Source: Thermoplasmata archaeon
Lineage (GTDB): Archaea > Thermoplasmatota > Thermoplasmata > Methanomassiliicoccales > Methanomethylophilaceae
Reading direction: 5' to 3'
Assembly (NCBI GenBank): GCA_015063165.1
Contig: SUSZ01000007.1
Span: forward strand, 18,133-82,132
DNA: 64,000 nucleotides
Position numbers and translations under genes: made by a program. Numbering within the stretch: position 1 is the first letter of the stretch; every line of letters begins with the position of its first letter. Shown piece by piece: positions 1 through 9,664 of the stretch. The notes under the pieces were generated by a model. It ran no database searches and was not told where the DNA came from. It saw only the letters and a list, made by a program, of their open reading frames with translations.

Positions 1-1
1 G

Positions 2-1303
2 GAAGAACTGTCCATCGAGGCCCAGAAAGGAGAGATCCCTGTGAGGATCGCCTCCAGCGACTATACCTTTGTCATCGACGGATGGGTACCCACGAAGAAG
101 GCCGAGGCCGTCAAGATCGACATCGAGGCCAAGGTGGAGGGAACCTACGTCGAGATCCAGGAGACTCGCGGAAGGACCATGAAGGAGGTTGAAGAGGCAG
201 AGGACAGATTCAAAGAAGTCCCCACCAAATTCAACAACGGAAGAATTGTGAAGGAATTCCAGTATCCGACCAAGCTTATGTCGGTGCCGAGATATCAGGA
301 GATTGACCCTTCGATCCTGATTGCGATTTTCCTTCCTCTGTTCTTCGGTATGATGATTGGTGACGTGGGATACGCGATTCCTTTCATAATACTCGGAGCG
401 TACGGCCTTAAGGTCACGCACCACAAGGACTGGCGTGCAATCGCTACCGTCCTGTTCTTCGGTGGAATCTGGGCATTCATCTTCGGATTATTCTTCTATG
501 GAGAATGTCTAGGAATGCACTTCATCGGAGAGAACACTGGCGTTGAATACACATGGGAAGCCCTTCTCGGTCTCCACAACCTTCCTGATCTCTTCCAGGG
601 AATTCTGCCTTCCGTCGTCCTTGACAACGGAGAGGTCGAGTACGGAGGAGTTCACAAGCTCGGAGCGGACTGGATCGGATTCCAGCTCAAGCTTTCCGTG
701 TACATCGGTATCTGCCACCTTCTCCTCGCGTACTGCTGCGCGGTCTACAACAAGACCATCCAGCACGGATTCGCCCACGCGTTCAAGGAGAAGGGCGGAT
801 GGGTCCTCAGCTTCATCGGCATGGTCCTCATCTGTTACGCTCTCGCTATGATCCTCATAGAGGGACAGGCCTTCGATGCCGTGCTGATCCCCTTGGCTAT
901 TGGAGCCGTGCTCCTTGTCATCGGTATCATCCTCAACTTACCTGAAGAAGGAATGCAGGCCGTCATGGAGCTTCCCGGAATCGTGGGAGGTATCCTTTCA
1001 TACACTCGTATTGCCGCTATCGGAATGTCCAAGGCGGGAATGGCGCTCGCATTCAACTACATCTGCATCGGAATGATTTACGGAGGACTCGGAGAGGGCC
1101 CCATCGCGCTTGTCGTGGCCTTTGCGCTCTTCGCGTTCCTGCATCTCATGATCTGGACCCTCGGTATTCTGTCTGCGGGACTTCACTCTCTCAGGTTGCA
1201 GTTCGTCGAGCTCATGGTCAAGTTCTTCGATGGTGGCGGAGTAGAGTACGAACCCCTTAAAATCAAACGCGTGAAAACCACTTCAAGCAAAGACAAAGCA
1301 TAA
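2..1303 (+). CDS. atpI: A-type ATP synthase subunit I (a-type stator/ion channel), 5' truncated by window edge
   Basis: The frame is open from base 2, so the first visible GTG (41) is internal and the N-terminus lies outside the window. Subunit I is the membrane stator whose half-channels pass ions to the K ring. The visible 433 residues contain the end of the cytoplasmic arm, then a membrane domain starting near the PLFFGMMIGDVGYA segment, which is typical of the family, with about seven hydrophobic helices. It ends in a basic tail rich in Lys. It is followed after 13 nt by the K-ring gene, as in other archaeal ATP synthase operons. Subunit H, usually upstream, would lie before the window. 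Confidence in the family is high. Confidence 0.95.
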   Translation, partial: EELSIEAQKGEIPVRIASSDYTFVIDGWVPTKKAEAVKIDIEAKVEGTYVEIQETRGRTMKEVEEAEDRFKEVPTKFNNGRIVKEFQYPTKLMSVPRYQEIDPSILIAIFLPLFFGMMIGDVGYAIPFIILGAYGLKVTHHKDWRAIATVLFFGGIWAFIFGLFFYGECLGMHFIGENTGVEYTWEALLGLHNLPDLFQGILPSVVLDNGEVEYGGVHKLGADWIGFQLKLSVYIGICHLLLAYCCAVYNKTIQHGFAHAFKEKGGWVLSFIGMVLICYALAMILIEGQAFDAVLIPLAIGAVLLVIGIILNLPEEGMQAVMELPGIVGGILSYTRIAAIGMSKAGMALAFNYICIGMIYGGLGEGPIALVVAFALFAFLHLMIWTLGILSAGLHSLRLQFVELMVKFFDGGGVEYEPLKIKRVKTTSSKDKA

Positions 1304-1316
1304 AGAGGTATCATAA

Positions 1317-1544
1317 ATGGCAGCAGCAGAAGCAGCAGGACTCATCGCAGTTGGAGCAGGACTTGCAGTTGGACTTACCGGTCTCGGAGCAGGTATTGCG
1401 GAAGGAAACGTCGGAGCGGCCGCAGTCGGAGCAATCACCGAGGACGCGAGCCTTTTCGGAAAAGCAATGATCTTCATGGTCCTTCCTGAGACTATCGTCA
1501 TCTTCGGACTGGTTATCTCCATCCTTGCTATCTTCGTGATGTGA
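1317..1544 (+). CDS. atpK: A-type ATP synthase subunit K (rotor ring proteolipid)
   Basis: A 75-residue, two-helix proteolipid that forms the rotating c-ring. The glycine/alanine-rich first helix (residues 8-40) and the second helix (46-74) flank a polar loop. The ion-binding carboxylate is Glu58 in the segment LPETIVIF. Thr59 beside it is a feature often seen in Na+-binding rings, but the sequence alone does not settle Na+ versus H+. The length is that of a single hairpin rather than the duplicated or triplicated forms of some methanogens. An AGAGGT ribosome site lies 7 nt before the ATG. It sits between subunits I and E. Confidence 0.95.
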   Translation: MAAAEAAGLIAVGAGLAVGLTGLGAGIAEGNVGAAAVGAITEDASLFGKAMIFMVLPETIVIFGLVISILAIFVM

Positions 1545-1564
1545 TTCCGCCAAGAGGTAATCTC

Positions 1565-2125
1565 ATGGCAGTATTAGCAAACGTCACTCAGGAGATCCTC
1601 AAGGCCGCAGAGGAAGAGGTTTCCAAGATCAAGGCGGACGCAAAAGCGGAAGCCGACAGGATCCTCTCCGATGCGGCTTCGAAGGTCGCTGAGCTTGAAC
1701 AGAATGAGGCCAAGAAGCGCGACGAGGAAGTCGAGCGTCTTAAGCGCCAGGAGATCTCCAGCGCAGAGCTGGAAAGCAAGAAGATCGTCCTGGCCAAGAA
1801 GAAAGAAGTCCTCGCCAAAGCCTTCGACCAGACTCTCTCCGACCTTAAGAACACTCCGGCTGACAAGAAGCTGGAGCAGTACAAGGCCATGGTGAACAAG
1901 GTCAAGGACATCATCCCCAACCCTAAGGCTATCATGTCCTCCAAAGACAACTTCACCGCGGAGCAGCTCGGGGTATCCAGCGTCGTCAAGGACGACAGGA
2001 TCTCCGGCGGTCTGATCCTCCAGAGCGAGGACGGACAGGTCGAGGTCGATATGCAATACTCCACCATACTCCAGTCCATCTGGAACCGCGAGATCAAGAC
2101 CGTGTCTGACATACTCTTCGGGTGA
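1565..2125 (+). CDS. atpE: A-type ATP synthase subunit E (peripheral stalk)
   Basis: Peripheral-stalk subunit that joins the catalytic head to the membrane stator. The N-terminal half (roughly residues 5-95) is a long Lys/Glu/Ala-rich coiled coil and the C-terminal half is globular, the usual architecture at about 186 residues. An ATG at 1541 is also in frame. The ATG at 1565 is preferred because AAGAGGTAAT lies just upstream and the protein then begins MAVLANVTQ, like other family members. The TGA stop overlaps the ribosome site of the next gene. Confidence 0.92.
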   Translation: MAVLANVTQEILKAAEEEVSKIKADAKAEADRILSDAASKVAELEQNEAKKRDEEVERLKRQEISSAELESKKIVLAKKKEVLAKAFDQTLSDLKNTPADKKLEQYKAMVNKVKDIIPNPKAIMSSKDNFTAEQLGVSSVVKDDRISGGLILQSEDGQVEVDMQYSTILQSIWNREIKTVSDILFG

Positions 2126-2130
2126 ACCAG

Positions 2131-3189
2131 ATGTTCAAGCGCAGTGTAAGGAAAGGAAACTACGCCTACGCCGTAACCAGGGTGAAAGCGAAGAAGTCGA
2201 AACTCCTCAAAGAGGAAGATTACGACAAGATGATCCAGATGAGCGTCCCCGAGATCTCCCGTTACATCAGCGAAGCCGGCTACCAGAAAGAGATGACCGA
2301 CCTCGCCGGGAAGTACTCCGGAATCACGCTCGTCGAGCACGCGACCTATCAGAACATGGCGAACGTGTTCAACAGCATCCTCGGAGCTTCACAGGGCGAG
2401 CTGGCCGACATGGTAGCAGCATATCTCGAGAAGTGGGACCTTTGGAATCTTAAGGTCATCCTTCGCGGAAAGTCGTACGGTGTCGATGCCGATGGAATAA
2501 GGGAAGACCTTGTTCTTGCAGGCAAGGTGGACGAAGAGTCCTTGAATAAGCTTATCTCGCTTGATTCCGTCGAAGACGTGCTTTCAGAAAGCAGCAGAAC
2601 TGGAATGGTGACCATCCCCAACGAAGTCATAGCCTCTTACAAAGAGACCGGGAACCTTGGGGTCGTCGAGGACCACCTCGACAAGTTGCACTACCAGAGG
2701 CTGCTCGACAGCATCAACCCCTACACCCAGCCTACGAGGATCTTCCTGAACTACATCAGAAAAGAGATCGATATCGTGAACCTCAAGACCATCATGAAGC
2801 TCAAGCATGAGGGCATCTACGGCGACGAGGTCATGAAATACTACATCCCCGGAGGGATGGAGATCGATACCAAGTACGCCCAGCTTCTCGCCAACTACGA
2901 CACGATCAAGGCCTCCTTGGGAGACCTGTCCCGTCTCGAGGTCTTCGAGGAGTACATCAAGCCTGCCATGGAGGGGGACGACATCACCCACAAGGGAATC
3001 CTCTCGTCCATGAAGAAGTACCAGGCTGATCAGGCGAAGAAGATGGCACACATGTATCCTCTGTCCGTGCTTCCCATCATCGACTTCATGGTCGCGAAAG
3101 AGACCGAAGTCAGGAACATCAGGGTCGTGGCCAGAGGCGTCGATGGTGGACTCAGCAGAGAGACCATCAAAGGACTGGTGGTGATCTGA
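2131..3189 (+). CDS. atpC: A-type ATP synthase subunit C (central shaft adaptor)
   Basis: Homologue of V-ATPase subunit d, the conical adaptor seating the central D-F shaft on the K ring. About 352 residues, all-helical, with no transmembrane segment, matching the family length. The start ATG 2131 is chosen over the in-frame GTG 2122 because GGTGA (2121-2125) sits 5 nt upstream; that same GGTGA contains the stop of subunit E, implying coupled translation. The stop overlaps the next ATG as ATGA. Confidence 0.93.
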   Translation: MFKRSVRKGNYAYAVTRVKAKKSKLLKEEDYDKMIQMSVPEISRYISEAGYQKEMTDLAGKYSGITLVEHATYQNMANVFNSILGASQGELADMVAAYLEKWDLWNLKVILRGKSYGVDADGIREDLVLAGKVDEESLNKLISLDSVEDVLSESSRTGMVTIPNEVIASYKETGNLGVVEDHLDKLHYQRLLDSINPYTQPTRIFLNYIRKEIDIVNLKTIMKLKHEGIYGDEVMKYYIPGGMEIDTKYAQLLANYDTIKASLGDLSRLEVFEEYIKPAMEGDDITHKGILSSMKKYQADQAKKMAHMYPLSVLPIIDFMVAKETEVRNIRVVARGVDGGLSRETIKGLVVI

Positions 3190-3494
3190 TGGAGATAGCA
3201 GTCATAGGAAGCGAGGATTTCGTACTCGGGTTCAGGCTCGCAGGAATTAAGCGCGTTTTCGTCGCGAATTCGGACAACTACCAAGACAAAATGCTGGAGG
3301 CAATGAGCCAGCCAACAATAGGTATCCTTGCAGTAGATGCAAAGGACCTCGACAATCTCTCCTACCAGGTCAGGCAGAAGGTCACAGATTCCATTCAGCC
3401 TGTCGTGGTGCCCGTCGGAGGCGACGAGAGCGACCTCCGCGAGAAGGTCAAGAGAGCGATTGGCGTTGATTTATACAAGAACGAGGATGAATAA
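3189..3494 (+). CDS. atpF: A-type ATP synthase subunit F
   Basis: Small regulatory subunit of the central rotor shaft, 101 residues with a CheY-like alternating beta/alpha pattern (MEIAVIGSEDFVLGFRLAG at the start). It partners with subunit D. The ATG overlaps the stop of subunit C by one base (ATGA), with GGTGATC immediately upstream serving as the ribosome site. The TAA stop is followed directly by the ATG of subunit A with no spacer. Length and context match the family. Confidence 0.93.
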   Translation: MEIAVIGSEDFVLGFRLAGIKRVFVANSDNYQDKMLEAMSQPTIGILAVDAKDLDNLSYQVRQKVTDSIQPVVVPVGGDESDLREKVKRAIGVDLYKNEDE

Positions 3495-5225
3495 ATGAGC
3501 ACTGAAGGTGTAATTTACAGAGTCGCTGGACCTGTCGTGACCGCCACCGGTATCTCGCCCAAGATGTACGATGTCGTGCATGTCGGAAACGAGCAGCTGA
3601 TGGGAGAGGTCATCAAGATCGTCGGCGAGTACTCTATCATCCAGGTTTACGAAGATACTGACGGTATAAAACCCGGAGAGCCCGTCACCAACACTGGCAG
3701 GCCTCTTTCCGTTGAGCTCGGCCCCGGACTTCTGACTTCCGTTTACGACGGAATCCAGAGGCCTCTCCCCATCCTTAGGGAGAAAATGGGCGACTACATC
3801 TACCGTGGAGTCTCCGCGCCTGGACTTGATCACAGCAAGAAATGGGAGTTCGTTCCCACTGTCAAAGTCGGCGACCTCGTCTCCGAGGGAGAGGTCTTCG
3901 GTACCGTCCAGGAAGGACCTGTCGTCCACAAGATCATGGTCCCCATAGGAATGAAGAACGCCAAGGTCGAGAACATCAAGAGCGGTCACTTCACCATCGA
4001 TGAGACCGTTGCCACCATCGGCGGCAGAGACGTCCCCATGATCCAGTACTGGCCTGTCCGTAACCCCAGGCCCGTCGCCGAGAAGTACCAGCCCGACATA
4101 CCCCTGGTCACCGGACTTCGTGTCCTGGACACCATGTTCCCCCTCGCGAAGGGAGGAGCGGCTGCCATTCCCGGAGCTTTCGGAACCGGAAAGACCGTTA
4201 CCCAGCAGTCCCTGGCTAAGTACTCTGATGCAGAGATCGTCGTCTACATCGGATGCGGAGAGCGTGGAAACGAGATGACCGAGGTTCTTACCGAGTTCCC
4301 CGAACTGAAGGACCCCAGGACCGGCGAGTCCCTGATGAAGAGGACCGTCCTTATCGCGAACACCTCCAACATGCCTGTGGCAGCTCGTGAGGCATCGGTT
4401 TACACCGGAATGACCATCGCCGAGTACTTCAGAGACATGGGATACAACGTGGCTCTCATGGCAGACTCCACCTCCAGGTGGGCAGAGGCCATGCGTGAGA
4501 TCTCCTCCAGGCTGGAAGAGATGCCCGGAGAAGAGGGATATCCCGCATACCTTGCAGGACGTCTCTCCGAGTTCTACGAGCGTGCAGCCCGTGCCAAAGC
4601 TCTCTGCGGACAGGACGGATCCGTTTCCGTCATCGGTGCGGTTTCTCCTCCTGGAGGAGACCTTTCCGAGCCTGTTACTCAGAACACCCTCCGTATCGTC
4701 CGTGTCTTCTGGGCGCTGGACACCAAGCTGAGGGAGAGGAGGCACTTCCCCACCATCAACTGGCTGACCTCCTACACCATGTACGACAGGCAGCTTCAGT
4801 CCTGGTACAAGGACAACGTCGCCGAGGACTTCCCCGCCCTCAAATCTTGGGCGATGAAGACCCTCCAGAGGGAGGCTGAGCTGCAGGAGGTCGTGCAGAT
4901 GGTCGGTTCCGATTCTCTGCCCGACGAGCAGAAGGTCACCCTCGAGATCGCCAAGATGATCCGTGAGATCTTCCTCCAGCAGAACGCTTACCACCCGGTC
5001 GACTGTTACTGCCCGCTTGCCAGGCAGTACAAGATGCTGACCCTGATCAAGAAGTACTCCGACCTCTCCGACAAGGCTCTGGTCTCCGGAGCGCAGGTCG
5101 ACAAGATCGTGCACCTTCCCGTCAGGACCAGGTTCAACCAGGCTAAGTATGAGGACAACGTCGACGAGGAGCTCGCCGGCGTCGAGGCGGACATGGAATC
5201 CCAGTTCGCAGCCCTTGGAGCGTGA
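3495..5225 (+). CDS. atpA: A-type ATP synthase catalytic subunit A
   Basis: Catalytic nucleotide-binding subunit, 576 residues. An N-terminal beta-barrel (about 1-70) is followed by the non-homologous bulge region specific to A/V-type enzymes, then the nucleotide-binding domain. The Walker A motif is GAFGTGKT (227-234); family members usually read GPFGSGKT, so this P-loop carries Pro-to-Ala and Ser-to-Thr changes. The [10 protein letters not shown] segment with the catalytic Glu follows. No intein is present. It starts at the base after the stop of subunit F. Confidence 0.97.
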   Translation: MSTEGVIYRVAGPVVTATGISPKMYDVVHVGNEQLMGEVIKIVGEYSIIQVYEDTDGIKPGEPVTNTGRPLSVELGPGLLTSVYDGIQRPLPILREKMGDYIYRGVSAPGLDHSKKWEFVPTVKVGDLVSEGEVFGTVQEGPVVHKIMVPIGMKNAKVENIKSGHFTIDETVATIGGRDVPMIQYWPVRNPRPVAEKYQPDIPLVTGLRVLDTMFPLAKGGAAAIPGAFGTGKTVTQQSLAKYSDAEIVVYIGCGERGNEMTEVLTEFPELKDPRTGESLMKRTVLIANTSNMPVAAREASVYTGMTIAEYFRDMGYNVALMADSTSRWAEAMREISSRLEEMPGEEGYPAYLAGRLSEFYERAARAKALCGQDGSVSVIGAVSPPGGDLSEPVTQNTLRIVRVFWALDTKLRERRHFPTINWLTSYTMYDRQLQSWYKDNVAEDFPALKSWAMKTLQREAELQEVVQMVGSDSLPDEQKVTLEIAKMIREIFLQQNAYHPVDCYCPLARQYKMLTLIKKYSDLSDKALVSGAQVDKIVHLPVRTRFNQAKYEDNVDEELAGVEADMESQFAALGA

Positions 5226-5230
5226 TTCGA

Positions 5231-6613
5231 ATGGCAGACATATCCAAAGAGTACAAGACAATCTCCCAGATCGCGGGACCTCTGGTGTACGTGAAGAACA
5301 CCGACCCTGTCGGATACAAGGAGATGGTCAACATCAGGCTCTCCGACGGATCCATGAGAAGAGGACAGGTTCTCGACACTTCCGGCGAGATCGTCGTCGT
5401 CCAGGTCTTCGAGGGAACCTCCGGTATCGACAAAGATGCGTCCGTCCGTTTCCTCGGCGAGACCATGAAGATGCCTGTGTCCAAGGACATGCTCGGAAGG
5501 ATCCTCTCCGGATCCGGAAAGCCCCTCGACGGAGGAGCCGACATCGTCCCCGAGGACGAGCGTGAGATCCTCGGAGCGGCTATCAACCCCTGGGCAAGGG
5601 ACAGCCCTTCCGACTTCATCCAGACCGGTATCTCCACCATCGATGGAATGAACACCCTGGTCAGGGGTCAGAAGCTGCCTATCTTCTCCGCGTCGGGACT
5701 TCCCCACAACGAGATCGCTCTTCAGATCGCCAGGCAGGCAAAGGTCCGCGGAGAGAACGAGGAGTTCGCCGTCGTGTTCATCGCCATGGGTATCACCAAC
5801 GAAGAGAAGCAGATGTTCATGAAAGAGTTCGAGAGGACCGGTGCCCTGAAGAGCGCTGTGGTCTTCCTGAACCTCGCTGACGACCCTGCTGTCGAGCGTA
5901 CCCTCACTCCCCGTCTCGGTCTGACCACCGCGGAGTACATGGCTTTCGACCTCGGAATGCAGGTTCTGGTCATCATGACCGACATCACCAACTACTGCGA
6001 GGCTCTCCGTCAGATCGGAGCGGCTCGTGAGGAGGTGCCTGGAAGGCGTGGTTACCCCGGTTACATGTACACCGACCTCGCTCAGCTGTACGAGCGTGCG
6101 GGAAGGATCAAAGGAAAGAAGGGATCCATCACTCAGATCCCCATCCTGTCCATGCCCGGAGGAGATATCACCCACCCGATCCCTGACCTGTCCGGATACA
6201 TCACCGAGGGACAGATCGTTCTGTCCATGGATCTCCACAGGAACGGCATCTATCCGCCTATCAACGTTTCTTCTTCCCTGAGCAGGCTCATGGGAGGAGG
6301 AACCGGAGAGGGCAAGACTCGTGAGGACCACAAGGGAGTGTCCGACCAGCTGTACGCCGCGTACGCTGAGGGTAAGGACCTCCGTGGACTGGTGGCCATC
6401 GTCGGTAAGGACTCCCTTTCCGACATGGACAGGAGGCTCCTCGATTTCGCTGACGTCTTCGAGGACCGCTTCGTCCGCCAGGGACCCGAAGAGGACCGTT
6501 CGATCGAGCAGACCCTCGACCTCGGATGGGAGCTGTTCACCTACCTGGACCCCGAGCAGATCACCAAGATCGGCCGTAAGTACATCGAGAAGTACATGCC
6601 CAAGAAGGAGTGA
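5231..6613 (+). CDS. atpB: A-type ATP synthase regulatory subunit B
   Basis: Non-catalytic nucleotide-binding partner of subunit A in the A3B3 head, 460 residues. The sequence lacks a complete P-loop, as expected, and carries the conserved block around [22 protein letters not shown] 5231 is preferred over GTG 5222 because GTGAT (5222-5226), which includes the stop of subunit A, is well spaced to act as its ribosome site. The end of the gene (AAGGAGTGATCC) again doubles as the ribosome site for subunit D. Confidence 0.96.
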   Translation: MADISKEYKTISQIAGPLVYVKNTDPVGYKEMVNIRLSDGSMRRGQVLDTSGEIVVVQVFEGTSGIDKDASVRFLGETMKMPVSKDMLGRILSGSGKPLDGGADIVPEDEREILGAAINPWARDSPSDFIQTGISTIDGMNTLVRGQKLPIFSASGLPHNEIALQIARQAKVRGENEEFAVVFIAMGITNEEKQMFMKEFERTGALKSAVVFLNLADDPAVERTLTPRLGLTTAEYMAFDLGMQVLVIMTDITNYCEALRQIGAAREEVPGRRGYPGYMYTDLAQLYERAGRIKGKKGSITQIPILSMPGGDITHPIPDLSGYITEGQIVLSMDLHRNGIYPPINVSSSLSRLMGGGTGEGKTREDHKGVSDQLYAAYAEGKDLRGLVAIVGKDSLSDMDRRLLDFADVFEDRFVRQGPEEDRSIEQTLDLGWELFTYLDPEQITKIGRKYIEKYMPKKE

Positions 6614-6618
6614 TCCCA

Positions 6619-7239
6619 ATGGGAGCACACGATGTCACCCCCAACCGTTCCGTCCTGCTCCAGCTGAAGAGCAAGATCAAGCTGACCCAGGGAGGTCACA
6701 AGGTCTTGAAGATGAAGAGAGACGGTCTCATCATCGAGTTCTTCGAAGTGCTGGAGAAGGCCAAGCAGATGCGTGCAGGAGTATCCTCCGACTATGAAGC
6801 GGCAATGGAGAAAATCAACATCGCGACCACGGTCAAGGGAGAGATCGCCGTCAAATCCGCGGCGTATGCTCTGAAGGCAGACCCGCAGGTGAAGCTCAGC
6901 AGCAAGAGCATCATGGGAATGATGGTTCCCAAGGTAGAGGCGGAGCGCATCCACACCAAGCTCACCGACAAGGGATACGGTGTGATCGAGACCTCCACCT
7001 ACATCGAGGAGGCCGCAATGGCGTTCGAGAAGCTTCTCGACACCATCGTCCGCGCCGCCGAGGTGGAGACCACCATGAAGAAGCTGCTCGAAGAGATCGA
7101 GAAGACCAAGAGAAGAGTGAACGCTCTGGAATTCAAGATCATCCCTGAGCTCAAGGAGTCGGAGAGGTTCGTCAAATTCAGTCTCGAAGAGATGGAAAGA
7201 GAGAACACCACCCGTCTCAAGCACCTGAAGAAGGAATGA
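6619..7239 (+). CDS. atpD: A-type ATP synthase subunit D (central rotor shaft)
   Basis: Rotor shaft subunit, 206 residues, predicted as two long helices forming an antiparallel coiled coil (about 10-75 and 115-200) around a small middle region. The N-terminus (GAHDVTPNRSVLLQLKSKIK) is typical. The start is ATG 6619, preceded by GGAGTGATCC (6607-6616), a nearly full-length match to the expected anti-Shine-Dalgarno. It is the last recognised ATP synthase gene of the operon, and a 50-codon membrane gene follows after 2 nt. Confidence 0.95.
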   Translation: MGAHDVTPNRSVLLQLKSKIKLTQGGHKVLKMKRDGLIIEFFEVLEKAKQMRAGVSSDYEAAMEKINIATTVKGEIAVKSAAYALKADPQVKLSSKSIMGMMVPKVEAERIHTKLTDKGYGVIETSTYIEEAAMAFEKLLDTIVRAAEVETTMKKLLEEIEKTKRRVNALEFKIIPELKESERFVKFSLEEMERENTTRLKHLKKE

Positions 7240-7241
7240 GT

Positions 7242-7394
7242 ATGAAATCACTCGAAGAGCGCGCGGAGGAGATCAGGAACGACCCGAAGAAGCTGAAGAG
7301 GGTCTTCACGATCACCTGGATAGCCGCTTATTCGATGCTGATACTAGGAGCCATCATAATCATCTGGGTCTTGTTGATGGACAAGTTCCAGTGA
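7242..7394 (+). CDS. Small single-pass membrane protein ending the ATP synthase operon
   Basis: ATG 7242 opens a 50-codon frame beginning MKSLEERAEEIRNDP, with a charged, helical N-terminal half (1-20) and one hydrophobic helix (about residues 24-45) ending in MDKFQ. It starts 2 nt after subunit D, inside the GGAATGAG junction, and is followed by a hairpin at 7411-7438, so it should be translated from the same mRNA. I do not recognise a family. Position and topology suggest an accessory or assembly protein of the membrane sector, which is inference only. Confidence 0.65.
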   Translation: MKSLEERAEEIRNDPKKLKRVFTITWIAAYSMLILGAIIIIWVLLMDKFQ

Positions 7395-7410
7395 AACCCT
7401 TTCTTTCATT

Positions 7411-7438
7411 CCCCGGACGTTCCTGACACCGTCCGGGG
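7411..7438 (+). terminator. Hairpin downstream of ATP synthase operon
   Basis: A perfect 9-bp stem, CCCCGGACG (7411-7419) with CGTCCGGGG (7430-7438), lies 16 nt after the last stop codon of the operon. No long T run follows, so it may act as a 3'-end stabiliser or processing signal rather than an intrinsic terminator. Confidence 0.5.
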
Positions 7439-7465
7439 AGTCAACCATTTCTGATTTCTGGAATC

Positions 7466-7690
7466 TCAGCACTTTATGATGGGGAGGTCGGTCTTCAGGC
7501 CGAAGCTCTCGTAGCCGTCCTCCGCTTCGACGCTCCATCCATGAAGGATGTTGTGGCTGCTCGCATAGATGCTCGTGTCGCGTTCATCGCCAAGACGGTA
7601 AGGACCTTCTTGTTCATAGTTTGGAGTCCATATGTCCGCTATTGCAATCTGTGAACGGATGCGTGAGGCACTCCGATGGAACGGGGCTTC
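7466..7690 (-). pseudogene. Start-less open frame downstream of polB, possible 3' gene remnant
   Basis: On the minus strand a frame is open from within the end of polB to a TGA at 7466-7468. It reads, for example, ADIWTPNYEQEGPYRLGD and later NILHGWSVEAEDGYESFGLK before ending IIKC. The composition looks protein-like, but no plausible start codon or ribosome site precedes it, and its upstream part overlaps polB in another frame. It could be the C-terminal leftover of a deleted gene or chance. No family recognised. Otherwise the 294-nt gap between 7395 and 7688 holds only the hairpin at 7411. Confidence 0.25.
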
Positions 7691-9125
7691 ATTCCATGAA
7701 GTTGTGCATGCGGATGGCGCCGTCGGAGAGCGACACCACCGGCATTATGGCGGGATCCGGGTTGAAGTTGTGCATCTTCTGATACTCGGTCTGGCTCTGC
7801 CAGGTAGATGCGTTGATCATCCTCACCCCGTTGTAGATCTCCTGTCCGGCTCCATGGACGTGTCCTGAGACGAAGATGTCCGGAACGTACTCCATCACCA
7901 GGTAGTCCCTTTTCTCGGGCGCCAGGGCGTTCCTTTGGCCGTAGATGGGCGCGAGATGGCGACAGGTGCACATGTGCTTCATGACCTTCAGGGGATCCTC
8001 GTACGACAGTCCGCGGACTCCAGCGATCCAGTCGTCCATGCTCTTGCCGTGGTAGGTGAGGACGGTCCTGCCTTCCACGCTCATGTAGACGGGATTCCCG
8101 ACCATCATGATGTTGGAGTCGAAGCTCTTGGTGAAGACCTTGTTGAGGGCCGGCTGAGGCTCGGCAAGACGGCAAGCATCGTGGTTCCCGGGATGGATGA
8201 CCATCTTGATGTGGTCGGGGATGTCCTTGAGGTACTCGGAGAGCTTCTCGTACTGGTCGTAGATGTCTGAGATGATCAGCTCCTTGTCCTGGTCGGGGAA
8301 CACTCCGATCCCGTCGACGACGTCTCCGGGGAACACTAGGTAGTTGATCTCCTCCTTGACGGAGTTCTCCTTGAGCCATCTGGTCATGCGGTTCCATGCG
8401 GGTTCCAGGAATGTCGTGCTTCCGACATGGACGTCGGAGAGGAAGGCTATCTTCGACACCAGGTCCATGTTCTCCCACCTGTGGTCCCTCGGTATGTCCG
8501 GCCTGAAGATCTTGTCGGCGATGATGAACGCTCTGTTCTTGCCGGAAGGCTTGGTCAGAATTCCGATGACCTCGTCGCTCACGAATACCTCGTTAGCGAG
8601 GGGGGAATCCTTGGAGATGAACACCTTGGCGATGCCGCTCTCGTCCTCTATGGTGAGCATCGTATGGCCGTTCTTGGTCGTGCTTCTGTCGTAGACCATC
8701 CCGATGATGCGGCATTCCCTGTCGAGCTCCTTGGCCTTCTCTATGGTCGTGCAGAACCCGAAGTCCCTGCGTTTCTCGATGATCTTCTTCAGAGCCTGGT
8801 ATCTGCTCATGAAATACGCCGCGAAGTCGTTGATCTTACCTTCGCAGGTGGACTCGCCGGTGATGTCCGTTCCTCTTACGACATGGAGGTCGTTGGTCAC
8901 CTTGTTCATGGGCTTGACCTCCTTCTGCGACTCGAACATTATCTTGTCGCCGGCGATGCAGTCCATTATGTCCTTCTTGCTCACGAAGACGGCATCCTTG
9001 GCCAGATGGGCGAAAACCGTGTTGGTGAAGGTCATCGGATCGCTGTTGGATAGTATCATCTCTACAGCATCGGGAGAGAGAAGTATCTTCCTCTTCGCGG
9101 CCTCCGATAGAATCTCCGTCTTCAT
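7689..9125 (-). CDS. polB: DNA polymerase D small subunit (DP1), 3'-5' exonuclease
   Basis: Proofreading small subunit of the archaeal replicative polymerase D, 478 residues. An N-terminal helical region is followed by an OB-fold (about 135-215) and a calcineurin-like phosphoesterase domain. Its metal ligands are visible: LSDVHVG (Asp231, His233), FPGDVVDG (Asp268), HPGNHDA (Asn314, His315) and FVSGHVHG near the end. With all ligands present the exonuclease should be active. The large subunit DP2 is not in this window. It is transcribed on its own, divergently from the UPF0201 gene. Confidence 0.95.
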   Translation of the reverse strand: MKTEILSEAAKRKILLSPDAVEMILSNSDPMTFTNTVFAHLAKDAVFVSKKDIMDCIAGDKIMFESQKEVKPMNKVTNDLHVVRGTDITGESTCEGKINDFAAYFMSRYQALKKIIEKRRDFGFCTTIEKAKELDRECRIIGMVYDRSTTKNGHTMLTIEDESGIAKVFISKDSPLANEVFVSDEVIGILTKPSGKNRAFIIADKIFRPDIPRDHRWENMDLVSKIAFLSDVHVGSTTFLEPAWNRMTRWLKENSVKEEINYLVFPGDVVDGIGVFPDQDKELIISDIYDQYEKLSEYLKDIPDHIKMVIHPGNHDACRLAEPQPALNKVFTKSFDSNIMMVGNPVYMSVEGRTVLTYHGKSMDDWIAGVRGLSYEDPLKVMKHMCTCRHLAPIYGQRNALAPEKRDYLVMEYVPDIFVSGHVHGAGQEIYNGVRMINASTWQSQTEYQKMHNFNPDPAIMPVVSLSDGAIRMHNFME

Positions 9126-9277
9126 GATTTCGGCATGAACGTAACCTTATTATTTTATTTGGTTCTGCGATTCAACAGCCTAAAGCCCTCCGAAAAAGGG
9201 GCATGATGACCTTTCCTGGCCCATGGTCGCCATCTGGAATCACATATCGTTTTTATCTTCGACACATATTCACGGCT

Positions 9278-9664
9278 ATGGCCACAGTCGAGATATTCTG
9301 TCCGGTCAATCCGAGCGAGGACCCGGACAAGGTGCGCGCAGCCATAGAATCCATATTCCCCGATGCGGAATTGGAACAGATCGATAGTGGTTTCAGGGGA
9401 ACCGCGACTCTGGATCATTTTGCGAAGGCTATCCGCAGGCAGATGATCCTCGATGCCGTCCGCGGCGTTATGCTCTCCAACGTCAGAGGGAACTCCACCA
9501 GGATGAGCCTCAACAAGCAGGTCGCGACCGTGGGGAAGGTCTCCTTCACCGACAGGCGTCCCGTTCTCGGAGCGATAGAGGTGATCGTCAAGGACGACGA
9601 CATCGAGGCTCTCATTGACAGGGTGGCGCCGATGACCGTCGACGGGGAAGAGGTGAAACCTTGA
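9278..9664 (+). CDS. UPF0201 / COG1325-type RNA-binding-domain protein
   Basis: A 128-residue protein matching the archaeal UPF0201 (DUF54) pattern. It starts with a beta strand ending in CPVNPSEDPDKVRAA. The middle segment is RRQMILDAVRGVM. The diagnostic LNKQVATVGKVSF follows, then a C-terminal LGAIEVIV strand. The family is archaeal and is grouped with predicted RNA-binding proteins near exosome genes; its activity is unproven. An upstream in-frame ATG at 9203 would add 25 non-conserved residues, so ATG 9278 is preferred. It overlaps the next gene in a TTGA junction. Confidence 0.85.
   Translation: MATVEIFCPVNPSEDPDKVRAAIESIFPDAELEQIDSGFRGTATLDHFAKAIRRQMILDAVRGVMLSNVRGNSTRMSLNKQVATVGKVSFTDRRPVLGAIEVIVKDDDIEALIDRVAPMTVDGEEVKP

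Noticed and set aside
3471..6628. Very long minus-strand open frames (up to about 596 codons) opposite the ATP synthase A and B genes
   Set aside because: They mirror highly biased plus-strand codons (GAC/GTC rich), have no family similarity or ribosome sites, and lie opposite certain genes.
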